NCBI GenBank assembly: GCA_964242425.1
Contig: CAXTCK010000038.1
Coordinates: 1 to 22,164, forward strand
Origin: Lichenicola sp964242425
Lineage (GTDB): Bacteria; Pseudomonadota; Alphaproteobacteria; Acetobacterales; Acetobacteraceae
Length of the DNA: 22,164 nucleotides
Direction: 5' to 3'
Below, in pieces: positions 15,390-21,617 of the stretch (the first letter of the stretch is position 1; the number at the start of each line of letters is the position of its first letter). The notes under the pieces are model-generated. The model ran no database searches. It saw only the letters and a list, made by a program, of their open reading frames with translations, and was not told the origin of the DNA. The position numbers and the translations under genes are program-made.

Positions 15390-16754
15390 ATGGATTTCGA
15401 CACAGCGATCATCGGCGGCGGCCAGGCCGGCGTGCCCTTGTCGCAGGGGCTGGCCGGAAAGGGGCAGCGGGTGGCGCTGGTCGAGCGGGTCCATCTCGGC
15501 GGCTCCTGCGTCAATTTCGGCTGCACTCCGAGCAAGGCGCTGATCGCGTCCGCCGGCGTCGCCTACCATGCCCGGGAGGCGGGGCGCTGGGGCATCGGCG
15601 TGTCCGGGGTGACGGTGGACTTCAAGGCGGTGATGGACCGGGCACGCGGCTTCGTGGCCGACGCGGTGCAGTCGCTCGACCAGAGCTTCTCGGACGGGTC
15701 CGGCCCGCGCCTGATCCGGGCGCATGCAAGGCTGGACGGGGCCGCGGAAGGCTGGTTCCGCATCGACGCCGGCGAGCACGTCCTGCGCGCCCGCAACGTC
15801 GTGCTCGACACCGGCACCCGCTCGCGGATGCCCGACATCGACGGCCTGGGCGACGTGCCGCTCATCACCGCGGAGAACTGGATCGACCGGGACACGCTGC
15901 CGCAGCGCCTCGTCATGATCGGCGGCAGCTACCTCGCGCTGGAGTTCGGCCAGGCGTTCGCCCGGCTGGGTGCCGAGGTGGTGGTGCTGCAGAACGGCGA
16001 CCACCTGGCCGGACACGAGGACCCGGAGGTGTCGGAAGCGATACGCGGCTTCCTGTCCGACGAGGGTCTCGACATCCGCCTCGGCGCACGTATCGAGCGG
16101 GTCGAGCGGACGGGGCAGGGCGTGCGCGTGCACACACAGGCCGGCCCCGTCGACGGCACCCACCTGTTCGTGGCCACCGGGCGGCGGCCGAACACCGACG
16201 ATCTCGGCCTCGACACGGTGGGCGTCGACACCACGGAGCACGGCACGATCACTGTGGACCAGCGGCTGTCGAGCAGCGTGCCGGGGATCTGGGCAGCGGG
16301 CGACATACGCGGCGGCCCGGCCTTCACCCACACCGCCTATGCCGACTTCGCCGTGCTGCAGGACCAGATCGCCGGCAGCCGCACCCGCACCACCGAGCGG
16401 GTGGTGCCGTATGCGATGTTCCTGGAGCCGGAGCTGGGCCGCGTCGGCATGACGGAGGCCGAGGCGCGCAAGGCGGGCCACAAGGTGCGCATCGGCCGCA
16501 AGGACATGACCACCAGCGGCAAGGCGCGCGAGGTCGGCCAGACCGCGGGCTTCATCAAGGTGGTGATCGACGCCGAGACCGACCTCGTTCTGGGGGCGGC
16601 CTGCCTGTGCCATAACGGCTCGGAGGTGGTGCAAAGCTTCATCGCCCTGATGAACGCCGGCGCCACCGCACGAACCATGATCGAGTCCGTGGTGATTCAT
16701 CCGACCATCGGCGAGGCGGCGAAGAACGCCGTGGTGGCCGCCTACGACGCGTGA
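15390..16754 (+). CDS. FAD-dependent pyridine nucleotide-disulfide oxidoreductase
   Basis: A 454-residue flavoprotein of the class I disulfide reductase family (mercuric reductase, dihydrolipoyl dehydrogenase). The FAD motif IIGGGQAGVPLS begins at residue 7, and the redox disulfide is C40/C45 in GGSCVNFGCTPSK. A second nucleotide motif reads MIGGSYLALEFGQAF, with WAAGDIRGGPAFTH later. The C-terminal dyad HPTxxE (H437, E442) completes the active site from the partner subunit. No extra cysteine pair typical of mercuric reductase is visible, so mercury is unlikely. Lipoamide, glutathione or another disulfide are alternatives. The frame opens at 15330, but the ATG at 15390 is chosen because AGGAAA lies upstream and the FAD motif follows at once. 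The gene overlaps the convergent DUF4174 gene by 13 nt. Confidence 0.9.
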   Translation: MDFDTAIIGGGQAGVPLSQGLAGKGQRVALVERVHLGGSCVNFGCTPSKALIASAGVAYHAREAGRWGIGVSGVTVDFKAVMDRARGFVADAVQSLDQSFSDGSGPRLIRAHARLDGAAEGWFRIDAGEHVLRARNVVLDTGTRSRMPDIDGLGDVPLITAENWIDRDTLPQRLVMIGGSYLALEFGQAFARLGAEVVVLQNGDHLAGHEDPEVSEAIRGFLSDEGLDIRLGARIERVERTGQGVRVHTQAGPVDGTHLFVATGRRPNTDDLGLDTVGVDTTEHGTITVDQRLSSSVPGIWAAGDIRGGPAFTHTAYADFAVLQDQIAGSRTRTTERVVPYAMFLEPELGRVGMTEAEARKAGHKVRIGRKDMTTSGKAREVGQTAGFIKVVIDAETDLVLGAACLCHNGSEVVQSFIALMNAGATARTMIESVVIHPTIGEAAKNAVVAAYDA

Positions 16755-17179
16755 CGCCCGGCGGCCCGGCGCCGCATCTCGTCCCGGCGCATCGGCATCG
16801 CGTCGATCGCACCGAACAGCGTTCGGAGGGTGAACGGCCGGACGCCACGCAGCTTGACGCCGCCCTCCTTGCCGATCAGCAGCACCGCGAAGGCATCCGG
16901 CGCCACGTCGTAGCGCCGACGCAGGGTGTCGCGCTCCGACCCGTCCGGCGCCACCAGCACGAGGTTCCGCTCGGTCACGCCGGCCGGGTCCGACGCGAGA
17001 AGTTGCTCCTGCTCTGCCAGCCGCGCGTCGTCCGGTGGCGCAAGCACCAGAAGCATGCGCGACCGGCCGGCATGGGTTGCCGGATCGCCGCGGTCCGCCG
17101 CGCCCGCGTCACCGCCCATGAGCGGCCACAGCCAGATGGACAGCACCGCGACCCGCCACCAGGACCAGCATGCGGTCAA
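16742..17179 (-). CDS. DUF4174 domain protein, probably exported
   Basis: A 145-residue protein. The C-terminal two thirds fit the DUF4174 domain: RMLLVLAPPDDARL (about 41-54), NLVLVAPDGSERDTLRRRY, and LLIGKEGGVKLRGVRPFTL, with thioredoxin-like strand order but no CxxC. The first 28 residues are tryptophan-rich and hydrophobic (VAVLSIWLWPLMGGDAGAA), like a signal peptide. I place the start at a TTG at 17179, which forms a TTGA overlap with the stop of the upstream monooxygenase gene; internal ATGs at MGGDAG or MLLVLAPP are possible but would lose the signal peptide. Function is unknown for the family. Its 3' end overlaps the convergent flavoprotein gene by 13 nt. Confidence 0.72.
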   Translation of the reverse strand: MTACWSWWRVAVLSIWLWPLMGGDAGAADRGDPATHAGRSRMLLVLAPPDDARLAEQEQLLASDPAGVTERNLVLVAPDGSERDTLRRRYDVAPDAFAVLLIGKEGGVKLRGVRPFTLRTLFGAIDAMPMRRDEMRRRAAGRHAS

Positions 17180-17481
17180 TCGGAGCGGCGGGTCAGGAAC
17201 CGGACCTGCTTCTGCGTCACCTCCAGCCGCTTCACCCCTGCGGCGAAGGTGGCGTAGTGCGGTGTCGCCAGGTGCGCGTCGAAGGCCGCCTTGTCGTCGT
17301 ACACCTCGTATAGCACCACCGCGTCCGGCGCGTCGTCGATGGTCAGCGCGTCGAACTGCCGGCATCCCGGCTCGTCTCGAACCGAGGAGGTGCTGTCGAA
17401 CCGGCACAGCTCCAGGAACTCCTCCTTGCGCTGTGCGGAAACCTCGAACTCCGCGATGATGACGTAGGAACCGTTCGCCAT
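17176..17481 (-). CDS. Antibiotic-biosynthesis-monooxygenase (ABM) domain protein, putative quinol monooxygenase
   Basis: A 101-residue single-domain dimeric alpha/beta-barrel protein of the ABM family (YgiN-like). Family features are YVIIAEFEVSAQRKEEFLEL (about 6-25), RDEPGCRQFDA (about 34-44), VVLYEVYDDKAAFDAHLATP (about 53-72) and HYATFA. These small cofactor-free proteins oxidise quinols or handle reactive compounds; the substrate here is unknown. The ATG at 17481 has GGAGGAAGA upstream; the longer frame from 17634 adds only low-complexity sequence. The DUF4174 gene starts within its stop codon, so the pair is translationally coupled. Confidence 0.88.
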   Translation of the reverse strand: MANGSYVIIAEFEVSAQRKEEFLELCRFDSTSSVRDEPGCRQFDALTIDDAPDAVVLYEVYDDKAAFDAHLATPHYATFAAGVKRLEVTQKQVRFLTRRSD

Positions 17482-17809
17482 GACCGTCTTCCTCCATGCG
17501 TGCCGTTGCGCGCCCGCCCCGCAGCAGCGCGCCAGCCGAGGCAACGGTTCCGGATGACCGCCACGCCGCTCCAGGGCCCGAGGCCCGCTGCGAGGCCACG
17601 GCGGCGGCACAGCGTCCTCATCGCCCCGCTGCATAGACGGCCTGCCTCCGGAACGAGGTCACGCAGACGCTGTCCGGATCGGAGGCCAACCGGCCCGGCC
17701 GCCGCAACAGCCGGTGTGCGATGCCGTTCTGCCGATCGGAGCCGGTTCACGCCCACCGGTTCATGCCTGCCGGAGCGGGTCCGGACAGGTTGGAACGAGG
17801 AAATCATGC
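17482..17809. other. Intergenic region, divergent promoters, no gene seen
   Basis: A 328-nt stretch between the minus-strand ABM gene and the plus-strand oxalate-decarboxylase-like gene. Frames crossing it are low-complexity and unlike any family. The only structure seen is a 12-bp direct repeat with one mismatch, CCGGTTCACGCC (17742-17753) and CCGGTTCATGCC (17756-17767), 14 bp apart and about 45 nt before the downstream start. This spacing could place a regulator on one face of the helix. No clear -10/-35 pair was found. Confidence 0.5.
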
Positions 17810-19036
17810 ATGGACGTCTTGTCACGCAGACGGATCCTGACCGCGGGTGCGGGCGCCGCGGGCGGCCTCGCCGCCTTGTCGCTGGCGCCGGGAGCCGCCG
17901 CAGCGCCCCTGCCGCAGCCCGATGCCGGCGGCAAGGGGAGCAACGATCCCGGCCCGCGCGATCCGGTGCGGGACGCGGAGAACCCGGACATCCTGGATCC
18001 GCCCGCCACCGACCACGGCACCCTGCCCAACCTGCGCTTCTCGTTCGCCGACGCGCACATGCGGCGCACGGACGGCGGCTGGACCAGGCAGGTCACCGAG
18101 CGCGAGCTCGGCGTGTCCAAGAGCATCGCCGGGGTCAACATGCGCCTGATCCCGGGCGGCGTGCGGGAGATGCACTGGCACAAGCAGGCCGAGTGGTCGT
18201 ACATGCTGGCCGGCAGCGCGCGCATCACCGCTGTCGACCAGAACGGCCGCAACTTCGTCGACGACGTGGGCGTGGGCGACCTGTGGTACTTCCCGTCCGG
18301 CGTGCCGCACTCGATCCAGGGCCTGGCTGACGGCTGCGAGTTCCTGCTGGTGTTCGACGACGGCAGCTTCAACGAGGACAGCACCTTCCTCATCAGCGAC
18401 TGGTTCAAGCATGTGCCGCCGGAGGTGCTGGCCAAGAACTTCGGCGTGCCGGCCAGCAACTTCGGCCACACGCCGGATCCGGAGCAGCGCTACATGTTCC
18501 CCCTCCCGGTTCCAGGACCGCTCGCTTCCGACCGGGTCGCCGGCAACGGTGTCGTGCCGGACAGCTTCAGCTTCCGCCTGCTGGCGCAGGCGCCGGTGCG
18601 CACGAAGTCGGGCACGGTGCGGATCGCGGACTCCTCCAACTTCAAGGCGGCCAAGACCATCGCCGCCGCGCTGGTGGAGATCGAGCCGGGCGGAATGCGC
18701 GAGCTGCACTGGCATCCCAACGCCGACGAGTGGCAGTACTACATCTCCGGGACGGCGCGCATGGGCGTGTTCGGCGCGTCCGGCGACGCGCGCACCTTCG
18801 ACTACCGCGCCGGCGACGTCGGCTTCGTGCCGTTCGCGATGGGCCACTACATCGAGAACACCGGAGCCGAACCGGTGCGCTACCTGGAGATGTTCCGGAG
18901 CGCGTACTACGCTGACCTGTCGCTGAACCAGTGGATGGCGCTTACGCCGCCCGAGCTCGTGCAGGGGCACTTGCAGCTCGACGACCAGGTGATGCAGGCG
19001 TTGCAGAAGACCAAGCACCAGGTGGTGCCAGCCTGA
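17810..19036 (+). CDS. Tat-exported bicupin, oxalate decarboxylase family
   Basis: A 408-residue two-cupin protein of the oxalate decarboxylase/oxidase group. The N-terminus has a Tat signal (SRRRILTAGAGAAGG at 5-19, then a hydrophobic stretch ending about residue 32). Cupin 1 carries a full manganese site H122, H124, E128, H167; cupin 2 carries H300, H302, E307, H346. The lid segment reads NEDSTFLISDW, with E189 in the place of the lid glutamate that makes bacterial enzymes decarboxylases rather than oxidases. The start at 17810 is chosen for GAGGA upstream and the Tat motif; the frame opens at 17714. Predicted action: periplasmic oxalate to formate and carbon dioxide, consuming a proton. 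It precedes the ferritin-like gene by 110 nt. Confidence 0.93.
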   Translation: MDVLSRRRILTAGAGAAGGLAALSLAPGAAAAPLPQPDAGGKGSNDPGPRDPVRDAENPDILDPPATDHGTLPNLRFSFADAHMRRTDGGWTRQVTERELGVSKSIAGVNMRLIPGGVREMHWHKQAEWSYMLAGSARITAVDQNGRNFVDDVGVGDLWYFPSGVPHSIQGLADGCEFLLVFDDGSFNEDSTFLISDWFKHVPPEVLAKNFGVPASNFGHTPDPEQRYMFPLPVPGPLASDRVAGNGVVPDSFSFRLLAQAPVRTKSGTVRIADSSNFKAAKTIAAALVEIEPGGMRELHWHPNADEWQYYISGTARMGVFGASGDARTFDYRAGDVGFVPFAMGHYIENTGAEPVRYLEMFRSAYYADLSLNQWMALTPPELVQGHLQLDDQVMQALQKTKHQVVPA

Positions 19037-19146
19037 ACGGGGGGCGCATCCGGCGCGTTGTGTTCGCGTGAGGCTCCGCGTGAGCCCGAACCCACCGCCA
19101 CCGATGCCGTTGCGGAACCGGACCAGCAGAAGCAGGAGACATTCCT

Positions 19147-19671
19147 ATGGATGGCGATTCACACGGCGACCCGGTGCACGAAACCTATCACGCCGGCCTG
19201 CGCAACCAGCACGCGGTGGAGATGAGCGCGATCGAGCTGTGCCGCCGGCAGGTCGAACGCCTGGAGCATTATCCGGAGATGAAGGCGCGGCTGCAGCAGC
19301 ACGTGACGGAGTCCGAAGCGCAGGTGCAGCGGCTGGAGGCCATCCTGGCACGGCACGGCAGCAGCCCGTCTGCGCTCAAGGCCGGCTGGATGACGCTGAC
19401 CGGCAACCTCGCGGCGGCGCTGCACGTGCCGGCGTCGGATGAGATCCTGAAGAACACGTTCGCCAACTATGCGTTCGAGCACTTCGAGATCGCGGCCTAC
19501 ACCAGCCTGATCGCGATGGCCGAAGCGGTCGGCGACACCGCATCCGTGCCGCCGCTGCAGCAATCGCTGGCCGAGGAAAAGGCGATGGGCGAGTTCATCC
19601 AGGCGCAGGTGATCCCGACCACCGAGCGCTACCTGGCGCTGACGCGGGGCGGCACCAAGGCCGGCGTGTAG
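19147..19671 (+). CDS. Ferritin-like DUF892 family protein
   Basis: A 174-residue all-helical protein of the DUF892 (YciE/YciF) ferritin-like group. Two helix pairs are visible, with carboxylate/histidine residues in suitable positions: HAVEMSAIELCRRQVERLE (about 19-37), HVTESEAQVQRLEAI (about 52-66), YAFEHFEIAAYTSLIAMAE (about 105-123) and LAEEKAMGEFI (about 140-150). The glutamates and FEHFE-type motif could bind a di-iron site. Members are stress-induced and poorly understood. AGGAG at 19134-19138 sits well before the ATG. It may share a transcript with the bicupin. A hairpin region follows the stop, before the convergent TIGR02300 gene. Confidence 0.85.
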   Translation: MDGDSHGDPVHETYHAGLRNQHAVEMSAIELCRRQVERLEHYPEMKARLQQHVTESEAQVQRLEAILARHGSSPSALKAGWMTLTGNLAAALHVPASDEILKNTFANYAFEHFEIAAYTSLIAMAEAVGDTASVPPLQQSLAEEKAMGEFIQAQVIPTTERYLALTRGGTKAGV

Positions 19672-19677
19672 CGCCGA

Positions 19678-19725
19678 GTTCGCGAACGGGAGCGGGGGCC
19701 GCCGGCGGCGGCAGCGCCCGCGAAC
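19678..19725. terminator. GC-rich inverted repeat between convergent genes
   Basis: GTTCGCG (19678-19684) and CGCGAAC (19719-19725) are 7-bp complementary arms that enclose a perfect 12-bp palindrome (19698-19709). It fills most of the 70-nt gap between two convergent genes. A bidirectional terminator is likely from position, but there is no T-run. Confidence 0.35.
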
Positions 19726-19741
19726 CCCCAGGTCTCGTCAA

Positions 19742-20077
19742 TCAGCGCTCGTTCTCGTCGGTCTCGACCTCGATGTCGGTGCCGATGACGTCGGTGTCGT
19801 CGTCGAGTTCGTCCGCGTCCTCCGCGACTTCGTCGGTTTCCGCCTCGTCCTCGGCCGGCTCCGCCTCGTTGTCCGTGTCCTCCTGATCCACCACCGGCGC
19901 CTTCTTCGGGCGACGGTCCTCCGCGGACAGGTTGCCAACCGGGCGGCGCAGCCGCGGCTGGTCGAGCGGCTGGTCGGTTCCGCATTTCGGACAGGTCGCC
20001 GGCACCTTGGTCAGGTCGTAGAAGCGCGTATTGCACGACACGCACACCCGCTTGTTACCGAGTTCTGGCTTGGCCAT
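19742..20077 (-). CDS. TIGR02300 family protein (zinc ribbon with acidic tail)
   Basis: A 111-residue protein opening MAKPELGNKRVCVSC, the hallmark of the alphaproteobacterial TIGR02300 family, with RFYDLTK matching the family's FYDLN-type motif. C12/C15 and C29/C32 form a zinc ribbon. From about 65 onward the chain is mostly Glu and Asp, a probably disordered acidic tail. Function is unknown; the family is usually found next to aroA-cmk-rpsA, as here, divergently placed. Upstream is a 140-nt gap containing a strong hairpin. Start at ATG 20077 is fixed by the family N-terminus. Confidence 0.93.
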   Translation of the reverse strand: MAKPELGNKRVCVSCNTRFYDLTKVPATCPKCGTDQPLDQPRLRRPVGNLSAEDRRPKKAPVVDQEDTDNEAEPAEDEAETDEVAEDADELDDDTDVIGTDIEVETDENER

Positions 20078-20111
20078 TGTGACCCTGTTCCTGGAGGACG
20101 ATGCGCGGCAA

Positions 20112-20166
20112 GGGCGGGCCCCATGCCACCTCGCCGTCGTGCTGTCAAACAGGTGGCGGCCCGCCC
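20112..20166. repeat. Long imperfect inverted repeat (hairpin) in divergent region
   Basis: GGGCGGGCC (20112-20120) pairs with GGCCCGCCC (20158-20166), and GCCACCT (20125-20131) pairs with AGGTGGC (20151-20157). Together they give 16 base pairs, interrupted only by a 4-nt bulge (20121-20124), around a 19-nt loop. It lies between the divergent TIGR02300 gene and the aroA remnant, about 50 nt before the latter's start. It could be a leader structure, an operator or a terminator; no T-run follows. Confidence 0.7.
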
Positions 20167-20217
20167 GCAGGCCCGATCGATCGACGTCCGTATGGTGCGG
20201 CCGGCAGGGGAACAGCC

Positions 20218-20757
20218 ATGAAATCCAGCCCGCCCGCTCCGCTTCAACCCCTCGTGCTCCGCAGCCCGGACGCGCTTCTTGCCGGCATCGCCAGCGTTCC
20301 TGGCGACACGTCGATCAGCCGCCGCGCTGATGTTCGCAGGGCCCGCGAAAGGCAAAACGCGGGTCGAAGGGTCACCGGCGTGGTGGTGCCGTTGGAGCAG
20401 GCTTCCAGCATGATCGACGAACACCCCATGCCGGCTGTCGCCGCCGCGCTCACCGGGGGGGAACCGCGGTTGTGCGGCCTGGCGGAGCGGCGCGTGAAGC
20501 AATGCCACCGGCTCGCGACGGTGGCACGGCTCCATGTGGACGGGGTGCCGGTGCGCGTCGAGGACGACATGATCGTGACCGGCGGCCATGCGAACGACCG
20601 CGGCGGCGGGCAGGCGCAAGCCCCGATGCACCACAGGCGCGCGATGAGCGCGGTGGTGATGCGGCTCGCTGCCCGCCATCCGGTGCAGGTGGGCGACACG
20701 GGCTTCGTCGGCCTGATGAACCGGCCCGGCGCCGGGCCCGCGGAGGCGGGCGCGTGA
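20218..20757 (+). pseudogene. aroA: Degraded aroA (EPSP synthase) with large internal deletion
   Basis: The segment is a 180-codon open remnant of a class II EPSP synthase, normally about 445 residues. The start keeps LLAGIASVPGDTSISRR, matching the family PGDKSISHR. The next bases (20324-20371) continue the family in another frame as ALMFAGPAKGKTRVEG, so a small indel lies near 20320. Homology then jumps in the first frame to the C-terminal part: VTGVVVPLEQASSMIDEHP, GLAERRVKQCHRLA, VRVEDDMIV, HHRRAMSAVVMRLAARHPV. Some 250 codons are missing, as is the TSFPEF block near the end. Catalytic positions are altered: PGDK to PGDT, RVKESDR to RVKQCHR, DHRIAMS to HHRRAMS. The stop overlaps the cmk GTG, so cmk coupling is preserved. 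The enzyme cannot be active. Confidence 0.85.
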
Positions 20758-21407
20758 ACGCCCGCCTCGTCGTCGCGGTGGACGGTCCGGCCGCCGCCGG
20801 CAAGGGCACCCTGGCGCGCGCTCTGGCGGAAGCGCTCGGCCTGCCTTACCTCGACACCGGGCTGCTTTACCGCGCCGTCGGCCGACGCATGCTTGACGCC
20901 GGGACGCCGCCCTCCGGCGATGCCTCCGGACACGCACGCGCCCTGCTGCCGACCGACCTGCTGCGCACCGACCTGCGTTCCCCGGACGCGGACCGCGCCG
21001 CCAGCCTGGTGGCGGCACAGCCGGCGGTGCGCGCGGCGCTGCTGGCGTTCCAGCGCCGGTTCGGCGCGTCGAACGGCGCGGTGCTCGACGGCCGCGACAT
21101 CGGCACGGTGGTGTTCCCGGACGCCCCGGTGAAGCTGTTCGTCACCGCGTCCACCAGGGCCAGGGCGGAACGGCGCTGGCGCCAGATGCATGACGGCACG
21201 ATCGCCGGTCCCGTCGCGCGGGCGGCCGCGATCGATGCGGTGCAGGCGGAGCTGGAAGCGCGCGACGCCGCCGACGCCGCGCGTGAGACGGCGCCGCTGC
21301 GCGCGGCCGTGGACGCGGTGTGGATCGACAGCGACCGCCTGGACGCCGGGGCCGTGCTGCGCGAGGCGCTGCGGATCGTGGCGACGCGCATGGGCGAAAC
21401 GGCTTGA
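20754..21407 (+). CDS. cmk: Cytidylate kinase
   Basis: A 217-residue (d)CMP kinase. The P-loop GPAAAGKGT is at 11-19, followed by LPYLDTGLLYRAVGRR (about 31-46) for nucleotide binding. DGRDIGTVVFPDAPVKLFVTA is the conserved NMP-binding block, and the C-terminal part reads RETAPLRAAVDAVWIDSD. The start is a GTG at 20754 that overlaps the aroA remnant's stop as GTGA, with GGAGG about 7 nt before. Despite the ruined neighbour upstream, this gene looks intact. It phosphorylates CMP/dCMP for RNA, DNA and phospholipid synthesis. rpsA follows after a 210-nt structured leader, the normal alphaproteobacterial order. Confidence 0.96.
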   Translation: MNARLVVAVDGPAAAGKGTLARALAEALGLPYLDTGLLYRAVGRRMLDAGTPPSGDASGHARALLPTDLLRTDLRSPDADRAASLVAAQPAVRAALLAFQRRFGASNGAVLDGRDIGTVVFPDAPVKLFVTASTRARAERRWRQMHDGTIAGPVARAAAIDAVQAELEARDAADAARETAPLRAAVDAVWIDSDRLDAGAVLREALRIVATRMGETA

Positions 21408-21445
21408 CGCCGGCGCCGACAGGGGTGCATCTTGCGGGCTTCAGG

Positions 21446-21474
21446 CGCTGTCTTCCGGACAGCGTCTGTTTCTC
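21446..21474 (+). terminator. Hairpin with T-rich tail after cmk
   Basis: CGCTGTC (21446-21452) and GACAGCG (21458-21464) form a perfect 7-bp stem around TTCCG, followed by TCTGTTTCTC. It is the most terminator-like structure in the window. It lies 38 nt past the cmk stop and could separate cmk from rpsA or attenuate read-through. Confidence 0.6.
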
Positions 21475-21558
21475 GTAGCCGGTCCGCAAGGCGCAGCGGC
21501 GTTTCGCTCCTGCCAGCCCTGGACAAGACGTGCTGCCACCCAATCGGGCAGGGCAGGG

Positions 21559-21612
21559 CGCAGGAACCGTCCGCCGGGCCTTCGGGCTCCGGATCCGACG
21601 CAGGAACCATCC
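21559..21612 (+). promoter_or_regulatory. Structured rpsA leader: repeat-hairpin-repeat
   Basis: CGCAGGAACCGTCC (21559-21572) and CGCAGGAACCATCC (21599-21612) are direct repeats with one mismatch, 40 nt apart. Between them a 7-bp stem (21574-21580 with 21585-21592, one bulged T at 21588) is capped by TTCG. The second repeat holds the AGGA ribosome binding site of rpsA. An upstream decoy of the ribosome binding site next to a stable hairpin would suit translational autoregulation by S1, but that is inference. Confidence 0.45.
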
Positions 21613-21617
21613 ACCAC

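Noticed and set aside
15390..16754. Mercuric reductase call for the flavoprotein
   Set aside because: The protein lacks the C-terminal vicinal cysteine pair and an N-terminal metal-binding domain, and no mer genes are near.
20078..20217. tRNA gene in the gap where one is sometimes found beside the aroA locus
   Set aside because: No T-loop GGTTCGA-type sequence or cloverleaf could be traced; the gap is occupied by a simple long hairpin.
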